From the NCBI GenBank assembly GCA_039105265.1, contig JAPFFF010000040.1:124001-188000 (forward strand): a stretch of DNA of 64,000 nt, read 5' to 3'. The position numbers were made by a program, and so were the translations under genes. The notes beneath the pieces are model-generated. The model was not told where the DNA came from. It saw only the letters and a program-made list of their open reading frames with translations, and did no database searches. Numbering within the stretch: the stretch's first letter is position 1; each line of letters begins with the position of its first letter. Below are positions 20,108-29,745 of this stretch, one piece after another. The stretch comes from Tritrichomonas musculus. Its lineage: Eukaryota; Parabasalia; Tritrichomonadida; Tritrichomonadidae.

Positions 20108-20625
20108 TATGAATCAACTGATTCTTTATAATTATAGAGCAAACGCTTGGTGCTTTACAGTTCAAAACTACGATGAAGAAGTTAAAAATCAACCATATGA
20201 AATATTTCAAAAATTGAACTTAAAAAATATGGTCTATGGAAAAGAAGAAAATTACAACTATTGTACTAAATCAGGTAACTTTGTTGAAAATGGATAAAAA
20301 ATCAAAAGCCTAGAACAAAAAGTTTCTAGAGACAAAAAATGGATTCAGATGAAAAAAGATTTCATTGATATAACAGCGGAAGAATTTGGCAATAGATATC
20401 CAAGAGAAAGCGTTCTATATAAGAATCAACTTTAAAATTGGGCAACTGATTTATCTGTTAAAAACGGAGTTTGGGATGGAAATCATGCATGTAAAAATTA
20501 CTGGATTTTCGGTGTTCCAGGTGTTGGAAAGTCAAGATGGGCTCGGAGCCAATGCAAAGACGAAATGATATTCCCCAAAGGTATATGCAAATGGTGGAAT
20601 GGATATAATCCACTTTTTTAGTACA
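20108..20625 (+). pseudogene. relic of a CRESS-DNA-virus-like Rep gene
   Basis: A fossil of a replication initiator of the circular Rep-encoding ssDNA virus (CRESS) type. Parts of both Rep domains are visible in order. The HUH-endonuclease end is represented by WCFTVQN and by YCTKSG, which carries the catalytic Tyr motif. The superfamily 3 helicase is represented by WIFGVPGVGKSRWAR (Walker A), followed by KWWNGYNP. The relic is broken, with a few interruptions, and lacks a complete domain. No matching viral capsid gene or element ends were identified. Age cannot be dated from one copy; the motifs remain recognisable, so it is moderately old rather than ancient. Confidence 0.7.
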
Positions 20626-20975
20626 TTCCATGCTTTATTGACATAAAAATCAATTAAACGAATTTTGATTAATTTATATTTTTATAGCATCATTCTCAAA
20701 TTCGAAATCTATTTATGATTTTCAATAAATATCTCAGTGATAAATGATTAACCTTTTGTAATTATTTTGTTTTTCTAAAATTTTCTTTTTTAAAAAAAAA
20801 ATATTTTTTTCGACCTTCCATTTTCTCAGTTAGATTATTTATAAAGCAATTGTAAATATGCAAAGCAACAATTTTTTTTAATAGACTCGTACAGCATATG
20901 CTTATACTGTTTTGTCAATAATAATAAAAAAATTGACCATTGAAACTGGTATATATTGAGATTTAAAAAACATAT

Positions 20976-21034
<59 letters not shown>

Positions 21035-21651
21035 AGATATTATTTATATTTTTATTTTGATCATAAAGCAATGAATACTGCTAATTAGACCGAAAATTTT
21101 ATTACCCTACAGCCTCATATAATGCTATTGATATATGAATTGGTATTATATATATATATTTGTATCATATAAAAATCGAGAAATCTAAGTTCACCATAGA
21201 ATCATGAATCTAAAGTTAATTCAGATATTATGGTCATATCTAGGCTTTTGGACCATAAAGGATACGAATCAACAAAGCATACTGCCAATCGAATCAATTT
21301 TTTGACTCCAAGCAAAAGAACATTTTATGAACACCAGAGAAAAGTGATTCAAAAGTAAATGAAATTGTGAAAAATGATTGTAACCGTTGTTCAAGTAACA
21401 TAAAAAAGAATTCCGCTTTGACGTGTGATTACAGTTGGAACTATCTGCCAGTTGGATCAACTGAAATTGTAGTTACTTGATTGAGGATATTGGTAGGCTA
21501 GTGCACGAATCTGTGTTATATCAGATATTTGATCAGGCAGGAACAAGGATGAGTCAATGGGACTGTTCATGTTGGACAGGGTAGCTAAGTCTGTTTCGAA
21601 GTTGTCTTCGCCTTTTATCGAGGTACTAGATAGCTCTTGCATTGTATAAAA

Positions 21652-21683
<32 letters not shown>

Positions 21684-23680
21684 GTCTCTTCACATTAGCC
21701 AAGATTTTTTAGATGGTAATCATTGGGGAGGTACCTGTGCCGTTTCATAGATGGTGGTCAGGAGTAGGGCACCTAAACCGTATAATAAATGGTCATTGGT
21801 GAAGAGCCATCTTGAGAAAAAAATATATTTTATTTTTCCAGGAGACTTTTTGACAGTATTTTTTTGTATAAAGTCACACATGTGCTTTTTCCTTTGGCAT
21901 TAAAAGTTGATTGAGGATTATGTTAGTTTTGCGTATATTCAATTAAATCAACATAATAAATAAATATTATGCTATAGCCAAAAGAAAGAAGATATGACCT
22001 TTGCTCTTTTGAATATAATGGATTTAATTGAGAGAACGATATAATATAAGTGTGTATAAATGTTGTTCAAAAAATAAATACTCTAGACAGCCAACCACTA
22101 TCTCCATCATATACATCCATTCCACATTATTTCAAATTATTGATTATTCGATCAAAAATCTGAAGTACAGATTGTATTGTATTTCAGCTTGATCTAGGAA
22201 TAATACATATTGGAACACTAATTAAACTGGGATTGAGAGTTATTGAGCATATCATTTTTCCTATTTAAGATAGAACATCGTGATGGAAAAGCGAATATTT
22301 TTTGAAAAAGTGAAATCAATGAATTTCAATAGAATGATAATAATATATAAAACTAACGCCGCGTTTCGTCGTCAAATCTATTAATGCGCTGATCAGAAGT
22401 TCTTATGTTTATTATATGTTGGTGTAATATAGTAGTATACATTAGGCTGTGTGTCCTAAAAGGCCACCAAAACCTAACCGCACCTATGATATCACTGGGG
22501 CCATTTATAAATATTTTTTCAACAATTGATTGCAAAAGTAATGGTGATTATTTAAATTATTTATTTATAATATACCCCATCAAATGGATGGTATATAATG
22601 TCTGCTATCAACATATGATTTCAATACCTGGCGTTTTTCTTAATCTAGAGCTGTATATGTGAGTTCTATTAGAATACCTGGAAATTTCTCATTTACATCA
22701 TTCAATGAAGTAGTAAATATAGCACTATCCCTTTCGGCCGTATGACTTACTTGAAGATTTTTATATGCAAAGTATTCAAAAAGTTGCACTTTTGCCGTAG
22801 AAGTTTTGTAAAATAAACTATTCAATGAACGACCAAATAGCTGTATTTTACAAAACCCCCAAAGGGCTAATATAGCAGAATATAAGAAAAATTATTTTAC
22901 AATATCTTTAGAAAGATAGAAAGTATTCTGTTTACTTTTTTTAAAAAAAAAGATGAGATGAAAAAAGTCCTTCAAAAAAGACTTTTCGATTTATATTTTG
23001 TTATATTACTTGTTATTATAAGTATTTAAAATAATTATTTCTTTTATTTTGAATAATAATGATATATTATCAAGAAAATGATGGATTTAAATATTAAAAT
23101 TGAATGCTTCCTCTCAATTTTCGGTTGCTTATTTCTCAAAATTGTACTGTGATCTTTTTCATTTGCATGGATAAAATTAGTTTATATATGCACCTAAATT
23201 GATCCTAAATTTTTTATTAAATTTCTAGCGGTAGATTTTTCTTGATGATTATTATTTCGATTATCTCAACAAAAATTACTATTTTATTTTTACTAATAAA
23301 TATTAAATTGTATTTGATATATAAATATACAATATATTTTAATTTGGATGATTTTCACTTGGATTATTGAAGATATTCAGTTTTTTACAAAAGATCATTA
23401 ATTTAATATTTTTTCATAAAAATAGATTTTATATGTAATAATAAATAGAAATAGTTATATTTTTAATTACAATACCTTTTTGATTCATCAGGAAAAAAAT
23501 ATTTAAATTTCAATTAAAAAAATCACCTTTATAAACCCAAAAATAAATGAAAATATCTTTTTTTCTACCGCCAAAAAACATTTTATAATAACAAAATATT
23601 TTTATAATATTATATGAAATGTATATACACGATAAGATATAAATATCACAATAGGATTTTACTTTCTACCCTAATTTAAA
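20626..23680. other. 3 kb non-coding zone
   Basis: No gene was recognised. It holds a 52-base A run (20979-21030) and a T run near 21658-21681. A minus-strand open stretch of about 75 codons lies at about 22637-22860, with protein-like composition but no identifiable family. Shorter protein-like minus-strand stretches lie at about 21480-21660 and 22353-22535. These may be decayed gene or element remnants. Confidence 0.35.
20979..21030. repeat. 52-base poly(A) run
   Basis: An uninterrupted run of 52 A residues on the plus strand, much longer than other runs in the window. It could be a mononucleotide expansion or the tail of a retroposed sequence. No retroposed gene was recognised directly upstream. 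Confidence 0.6.
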
Positions 23681-24649
23681 TATACCCTTTTCCCACTTAA
23701 TTTGGCACAAAACTTTTTGATAATATTCATATTTTAGCTAAAACGACCGTTTATTATATTCAATTTATCATGTGGAGAACGTTTATTTATTTTTATTTTT
23801 TCAAGATAGCGTGCTAGTTCGTGCTGCTTTTATCGTTGCGTGGCTAGACTGAAATATGAATTAAGTAACATAACAACGAATTATCATGCAGATTTATAGC
23901 AAATTTTACGAACCTTAATTTTCAAGATTTTCAATTATTCAAGGATTGCTCCATCGAAATCGCATTTACTCCTCATAATCATTTTAAAACTAATAACTAT
24001 ATACATGTATACTACTATCTATTTTTTTCTACAAAAACCCTTAATTTCATCAGCAGATATAATCACCAAAAAATCAAAAATTTTTAACGATTCCCAAAAT
24101 ATAATATAGTTTCATCATTCCGAATATGCCATTACAATAACTAACAGAAATCTCAAAATGAGTCTATTTTTTTTTACATATAATTTCATTTTTTCCAACA
24201 AGTACTTGATATTTTCAGCTTTTATTTTTAAAATAAGAATTAAATTGGATATTAAACATTTTCCATACATAAAAAATAAGGCTTTATTTTTCGAAATTCC
24301 ATTTAATATGTTTTATACATTAATGCGATATTCTTTATATATATAATAAAATACTGTTGATTTTTAAGAATCTACATTAAATATTATATTTTCCACTTTT
24401 TAAAACTACGAATTATAAACGATTATATAGGCAAAATGCATGATTACCAATCGATTTGCATGAGAAATGTATTACATAAGCAATAATTAAAATACTTGAT
24501 TACCAATCGATTATCATATTGAAATTAAAATCTATGATTATTTAATGTAACAGATGAGATATAATTAAGTATAATATATTTTTATTAACTAAGCTGTATA
24601 AAATAATTAATAATGAATAAATATTTGGTAAAATCGAACTTACAGTGTG

Positions 24650-24822
24650 GAGATAAGAATGAGGCTGGAGGTGAGAATGAGGTTGGAGATAAGAATGAGG
24701 CTGGAGGTGAGAATGAGGCTGGAGATAAGAATGAGGCTGGAGGTGAGAATGAGGTTGGAGGTGAGAATGAGGCTGGAGGTGAGAATGAGGCTGGAGGTGA
24801 GAATGAGGCTGGAGATAAAAGG
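24650..24822. repeat. 18-bp minisatellite in the transposon
   Basis: Tandem 18-bp units of the type GGTGAGAATGAGGCTGGA, alternating with GATAAGAATGAGGCTGGA. They keep a short plus-strand frame (GGENEAGDKNEA) from an ATG at 24613 to 24834. Degenerate copies based on GGCTGGAGTTTGAAATTA continue to about 25060. The frame is more likely a by-product of an 18-bp period than a real gene. Confidence 0.8.
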
Positions 24823-25370
24823 ATGGTGTATTAATTTATGTTAGAGTTTTAAATGAGACTGATGTATTAACTTAGACTGGATTTTGAGTTTAGGCTGGAG
24901 TTCTAATTGAGACTGGAGTTTGAAATTAGGCTGGAGTTTGAAATTAGGCTGGAGTTTTAATTGGTACTGGAGTTTGAATTTTGGCCGGAGTTCTAATTGA
25001 GACTGGAGTCTTAATTGAGGATGAGGTTAGAGATGAGGATGAGGTTTTAATGAGATTTTGCTGATGAATCCTCATTATTTCTGAATCTTTGCTTTTTATA
25101 ATTTTATGTTACTTCTTAAGAAAATTTGTTTATTATGAAATTTGTGACACGATTTCTATAAGATTTGATCTCTATTTGGCCGATTGTTCGGATATTTATA
25201 ATTGAATGGAAAGAAGAAAGAAAATAAAACCTTAAAAAAAACACATCATTCTTTGATTTGCTTGAATCTAAACGAAAGTTTTGAGGAATCAATAAGAGCA
25301 AGCAATAATATAGCAATCGTTGAAATAAATTTCATGATTTCAAATTTTACAATTTTAATTGTACAGTCAA

Positions 25371-25775
25371 GTTTCACAAATCAATTATTTGATTATCAAA
25401 TAACAAATAAGAGTAACAATTACTATCATACAATCTCTTCTTGCAGCTAGTGTTCTCTTACAATATTATTGTTGAATACTGATTGTTCATTCAAGCTTCA
25501 CAAATTTATTAATTAACAAAATAACAAATAAGAGTAACAATTACTATCATACAGTCACTTCTTGCAGCTAGTATTCTCTTACAATATTATTGTTGAATGC
25601 TGATTGTTCATTTAAGCTTCACAAATCAATTATTTGATTATCAAATAACAAATAAGAGTAACAATTACTATCATACAGTCACATCTTGCAGCTAGTATTC
25701 TCTTACAATATTATTGTTGAATGCTGATTGTTCATTCAAGCTTCATAAATTTATTAATTAACAAAATAACAAATC
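25371..25775. repeat. ~122-bp tandem repeat in the transposon
   Basis: Three or slightly more copies of a unit of 121-124 bp. The marker GAGTAACAATTACTATCATA begins at 25411, 25532 and 25656. Two variants alternate: one contains TCAATTATTTGATTATC, the other TTTATTAATTAACAAAA. The array abuts the 3' end of the transposase frame. Confidence 0.85.
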
Positions 25776-27239
25776 ATAAATCGTTAACTTGAATGTTGGA
25801 TTTGCAATGTCATCATCTTTTTGCAGTATTTTAAATGCATGCAATCTCCTGATTGAATCATTTATTTGAGAATCCAAAAGTTCATTTTCTTTGATCAAAG
25901 CATGCATCTCTATGTATTCTTTGATTTGGGTTACAGATCTAGAATCATTGTGATCAAATGATTCAATAATGTAATCCATAAATGGTTTTCCATCATCATC
26001 TTTAAAACCATTCTGTTTGATTTCTTCAAGGATCATTATTTTTCTTTCTCTTGGCATAGCTCTTGAATATTTACATGTATGAATACATGCACAATCATCT
26101 TGTCCATATCCATCCCATTTTTCCCCAAGGATAAGATAATCAAATGACTCTTGTACAACAGATGTCTCTAATTTTTCCCATGAACGAACCATCCAATTAA
26201 CTGCATCTAATTTTGAAAGCACTTTTCCTTCTCTCAGACATTGGCGGACAAAATGTCTGATATAAGCCTTTATAATAGCAAAAATCTTTGCATCTAAAGG
26301 CTGGAATTTATCTGTAAACCCAGCCGGAATAAAATGAAGCTTTATTCCAAGTTGTTCTGCTGCTTCTTTGATTTCTTCGTTATTATGCGCTTTGTAAAGG
26401 TCCAGAATGACATGAATTTCACCTTCTCCTTCAAAATGGGATCTAATATGATTAAGAAATTGATAAAACGTATTTGTATTTGTCCATCCATTTTCGGAAT
26501 AAGCTCTTAGATGGTGGCCAACATCTCCTATTTGTGTCCCTAATACCTGTTCAGTTTGACCTTTTGCAATAAATTGAATTGGAAATTTGAAACCATCAGC
26601 AGCTATTGCGCAGACTGCTGTTATGCGTTGCTTTTCGTTAAACTGAACAGGTATAGAGACATCATCAACTCCTTTGCTATGCCAAATCCGTAATTGTTTA
26701 GGTGAAACAAATATCGCAGTTTCGTCTACATTGACTATTCTAGCATTGGCACAAGTATCAAATAGCTTTTTCATTTCCTCAATAAAGGAATCAATAAAAT
26801 TATAATTTGTATTATTTGTAGATGGCCTTCTCTTCAAATGACATAGCTTTGAAACAAAGCTATGTCTCTTCTTGAATTCATAAATGTAACCATTAGAGAC
26901 ATTATACTCAAAATCGAAATTTTCATCATTATAGTGTTTGTCAAGGAAAGCATTTGTAAGTATTTCGATACCATCTTCGTCAGTGAAACAAGAACCTTTT
27001 AATATTTTTTCTGACCATATAAAAAGCGCTATACTATCTTCTTCTTCTTCCGTAAAAATTCTAGAATTTGGTCTTACTTGAACACCTAAAGGATTGAAAC
27101 TTGGATTATATTTTAAAGTTTTTCGCCAATTATACAATGTTCTTCTTTTAAATCCTGTTTTTTCAACGATAATATCTACATCTCCAGGAGCATCATCTTT
27201 TAATATTTGAATTACTTTTGCTACTGTTTCAGGATATTT
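25758..27239 (-). CDS. pogo-type DDE transposase, 5' end defective
   Basis: The open frame has 493 codons. The N-terminal part is a helix-turn-helix-like DNA-binding region (ETVAKVIQILKDDAP, then VEKTGFKRRTLYNWRK), followed by a CENP-B-type region to about residue 140. The DDE_1 catalytic core has the first Asp in IVNVDETAIF and the second in VILDLYKAHN. The third Asp, in FQPLDAKIF, has 35 residues between it and the second. No in-frame ATG lies between the upstream stop (27240-27242) and the catalytic region. Only a TTG at 27135-27137 precedes the YNWRK segment, so the start is missing, shifted or supplied by an upstream exon. It would cut and paste the surrounding element if expressed. Confidence 0.8.
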   Translation of the reverse strand, partial: KYPETVAKVIQILKDDAPGDVDIIVEKTGFKRRTLYNWRKTLKYNPSFNPLGVQVRPNSRIFTEEEEDSIALFIWSEKILKGSCFTDEDGIEILTNAFLDKHYNDENFDFEYNVSNGYIYEFKKRHSFVSKLCHLKRRPSTNNTNYNFIDSFIEEMKKLFDTCANARIVNVDETAIFVSPKQLRIWHSKGVDDVSIPVQFNEKQRITAVCAIAADGFKFPIQFIAKGQTEQVLGTQIGDVGHHLRAYSENGWTNTNTFYQFLNHIRSHFEGEGEIHVILDLYKAHNNEEIKEAAEQLGIKLHFIPAGFTDKFQPLDAKIFAIIKAYIRHFVRQCLREGKVLSKLDAVNWMVRSWEKLETSVVQESFDYLILGEKWDGYGQDDCACIHTCKYSRAMPRERKIMILEEIKQNGFKDDDGKPFMDYIIESFDHNDSRSVTQIKEYIEMHALIKENELLDSQINDSIRRLHAFKILQKDDDIANPTFKLTIYDLLFC

Positions 27240-27476
27240 TTATAATTTATGTATGGTCCACGTTTAATGCACATCGGTAGAGAATTAATTAATAACCTAT
27301 TGGAAAGCATTATTAATTAAATAACATAGACCAGGACCAAATATAAATTTAATTATTTATATTAAACAATTTTTATTACAAAAAAAATATAGATTGAAAA
27401 AGTTTAATATCTCAAAAAGTTTTGTGCCAAATTAAGTGGGAAAAGGGTATATAAAAAATTGTTAACGTTTTAAGAG

Positions 27477-27931
27477 TAGGCTTGTTATTCTGATATCAAT
27501 TATCAGATTTGGCACTTTTTTTAACTCAGATAATCGATAATAAAATGTTATCGATTGGATATTTTAATTGATGAATTCAATTATCAAGTATGAAATGTGA
27601 TACAAAAAAAAATATTCTTTTGATATCGAATCTTGATTAATCGAAATTAATACCTGAAAAAACCATTAAAAATAGTATTTTAATGGCATGAAATAAATAT
27701 ATTCTAACTTATTATGTAAAAGAATCAGCTTTTATCAAATTTTACTAATGAATATGTGAAGTTATCAGTTTAAAAAGTTTACAAAATTTAAATGCGTTAA
27801 AAAAATTGTCAATCACGATAATCGATTTTTTATTTCAATTCATTATATCAGAGATAATTTTTTGGATTTGATATTGATCTCAGAAAAATGGATCAATTAT
27901 CGATATCGAAAATCGAGACTTAACAAGCCTA
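27477..27931. mobile_element. hAT-type MITE (copy B), complete
   Basis: A 455-bp non-coding element whose ends read TAGGCTTGTTA and TAACAAGCCTA. It is flanked by an 8-bp direct duplication, TTTAAGAG, at 27469-27476 and 27932-27939. An 8-bp target duplication is the hallmark of hAT elements. The interior is rich in GATATC/ATCGAT-type words on both strands. It lies 26 bases beyond the right TA of the pogo-like transposon. Confidence 0.88.
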
Positions 27932-27939
27932 TTTAAGAG

Positions 27940-28314
27940 TTTCCATTTTTTTTAATATTTAACAAAAAAATGGTTACACTTTTGGTAATGAAATTGGATT
28001 TTTCCTTAATCATATAGAACTTTTCTTTTAATAAAGTGGATTTTATAGATGAAAGATGAAAAAAATTACTCTATCCATTAGATCAAATGCAACATTAAAA
28101 GTAGAAAGGTATTACGTTTATGCCATGCTATACCTCTATAAATCTGCTATATAAAAGTAGAAGCAAAAAGAAAAGCAGAAAGGTATTTATGAGGTGCTCA
28201 ATTATTATATAAATTTATTTGAATATTTAACAATTATTATTATAATTGTACAAATATCATATAAATTAAAAAATGAGCAATCTATGAGATATTTATATAT
28301 CAAATACAAAAAAA
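27940..28314. other. intergenic spacer
   Basis: About 375 bases of AT-rich sequence downstream of the Myb gene. Nothing is recognised apart from a loosely repeated AAAAGTAGAA-type word near 28100-28180. Confidence 0.4.
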
Positions 28315-28827
28315 TCATACCAATAAAGCGGCAATAGAATATTGCTTTTTGTAACTTTCATAATTGGAATTAATTTCAATTGGACTTTTTTCAATTGGCG
28401 AAGAAACTTTTTCTTCTTCTTTTTTTGAAAATGGAAGAAAATATTTTTCTTTTAAGCTTGGGTATTTTTTACATAAATGTTTATGCCATCTATTTTTAAC
28501 ATCATTGCCTGATCTTCCTGGAATATGTTTAGATATTTCTACCCATTTTGGTCCAATCATTGATAAAATGGATAATAATATATCATCTTCCTCTTTTTCC
28601 CAAGGTCCTAATCTGTGAGGTTCAGACAAATAATTACAAAATCTATCTCTACATTGTTTTGCTGTTCTTCCCGGCATATATTCTGCTATTTTAACCCAAT
28701 TTTGTAATCCAACTTCAAATATTAGATATTTTAATGTTTCATCTTCAACATATGTGAATTTCCTTCGACATTTCCCTGATATTTGCCTGCAATCATTTGG
28801 ATTTATTTCTGCAATAAAAACTGTCAT
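28315..28827 (-). CDS. two-repeat Myb-like DNA-binding protein
   Basis: A 170-residue nuclear-type protein with two Myb repeats. The first spans about residues 20-68 (FTYVEDETLKYLIFEVGLQN, then WVKIAEYMPGRTAKQCRDRF). The second spans about 71-118 (LGPWEKEEDDILLSILSMIG, then KWVEISKHIPGRSGNDVKNR). In each, the regularly spaced aromatic residues and the recognition-helix pattern (GRTAKQCRDRF, GRSGNDVKNRW) are intact. A short basic and Ser-rich tail follows. Small R2R3 proteins of this size are abundant in trichomonads, where several regulate transcription. The target is unknown. TCATTA lies about 14 bases before the ATG. The stop is TGA. Confidence 0.9.
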   Translation of the reverse strand: MTVFIAEINPNDCRQISGKCRRKFTYVEDETLKYLIFEVGLQNWVKIAEYMPGRTAKQCRDRFCNYLSEPHRLGPWEKEEDDILLSILSMIGPKWVEISKHIPGRSGNDVKNRWHKHLCKKYPSLKEKYFLPFSKKEEEKVSSPIEKSPIEINSNYESYKKQYSIAALLV

Positions 28828-28840
28828 CTGCCAGATAAAT

Positions 28841-28846
28841 TAATGA
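28841..28846 (-). promoter_or_regulatory. initiator (Inr) of Myb gene
   Basis: Read on the minus strand this is TCATTA, 13 bases upstream of the ATG at 28825-28827. It fits the trichomonad initiator; support is positional only. Confidence 0.45.
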
Positions 28847-29745
28847 AGTTATAAAAAAAAAAAAAGAGTTCCATTCACAAAATTTAAAAATTAAAAAACC
28901 AATTTTCTCAATTTTCTCAAAATTTGAATTAACATAAAAAACCAAATAATTCAATTTTGATGATGATTAATCAATTTATTTCAATTTTTGAACCATTTTA
29001 GAGAAATAATTAAGCAACGAACCTAATTCTTGAACCATTTTTTTACTTGAGTTAAAATATACAATATAGTCCTGAACCATTTTTATGATTTCATATAATC
29101 AAACGAAATAAAATATTAGATTTATTCTGTAGATTATATCTAATTTCATACAGTTTTGTGGTAAAATTCTAGGCTTTTGTATCCAGTGAACTGAGTGTCC
29201 ATTTTAAACTTTTTGTAAAAAGCTGTCACTTTTTGTGGACATAAAACTGCTTTTTTATTTAGTATTTTATTCAAAGATTTGTGTTGAAGTATCCAAATAA
29301 TATTTTATTGGATACTTTATTTTTACTTTAATAAACTCATTAATATCAGAAAAAAAGCAATAATAAATGTCTTAAACACCATTATTCTTAATTTTTAAAA
29401 AACCTCTCAAATATGAATTATAAACTTTTCAAATTCACTAAGAATGATTTTGACCAAGAAGATCAACATTTGAAATAAAATTCAATGTACATTGAATTTT
29501 CAAATTTTGCAACATTTTCCAATTTTGCCACAATACTGTAATTATTTTACATATTCAATATTTTTTTACTTTTATCTTTTGCATAATACAAATTATATGA
29601 CATATCAATGAATAACAAGAATTTTCAACTTTTTTTTTTTCAAAATTGGATTATCATTTATGATCATTGGTAATATTCAACTTGATACATCCAATTTTAG
29701 TAAGTTAAATAATGAATTCATTAGAAATAATAAACAAAATTTATT
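28847..29745. other. intergenic spacer
   Basis: About 0.9 kb of AT-rich sequence. TGAACCATTTT occurs three times between about 28985 and 29095, spaced some 40-50 bases apart. No gene was recognised. Confidence 0.4.

Larger units (their letters stand above)
23683..27449 (-). mobile_element. pogo/Tigger-like DNA transposon, 3.8 kb
   Basis: The left end begins TACCCTTTTCCCACTTAATT and the right end (about 27410-27449) is its inverse (AATTAAGTGGGAAAAGGGTA). The arms extend about 40 bases, to AAACTTTTTGATA versus TCTCAAAAAGTTT. TA lies outside both ends (23681-23682 and 27450-27451), the expected duplication for the Tc1/mariner-pogo superfamily. A DDE transposase is encoded on the minus strand near the right end. 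The left 2 kb is non-transposase sequence carrying two tandem-repeat blocks. The termini look intact, but the transposase frame has no ATG. Confidence 0.9.

Noticed and set aside
21720-21800. Possible tRNA or SINE in a slightly GC-richer patch
   Set aside because: No cloverleaf or A/B-box spacing could be drawn by eye. No tRNA is claimed anywhere in the window.
24613-24834. Short plus-strand gene encoding GGENEAGDKNEAG repeats
   Set aside because: The frame exists because the tandem unit is 18 bp. It lies inside a transposon and no domain or promoter signal supports it.
25371-25775. CRISPR-like array
   Set aside because: Units are about 122 bp with no short constant repeat separated by unique spacers. 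It is an ordinary tandem repeat in a eukaryotic transposon.
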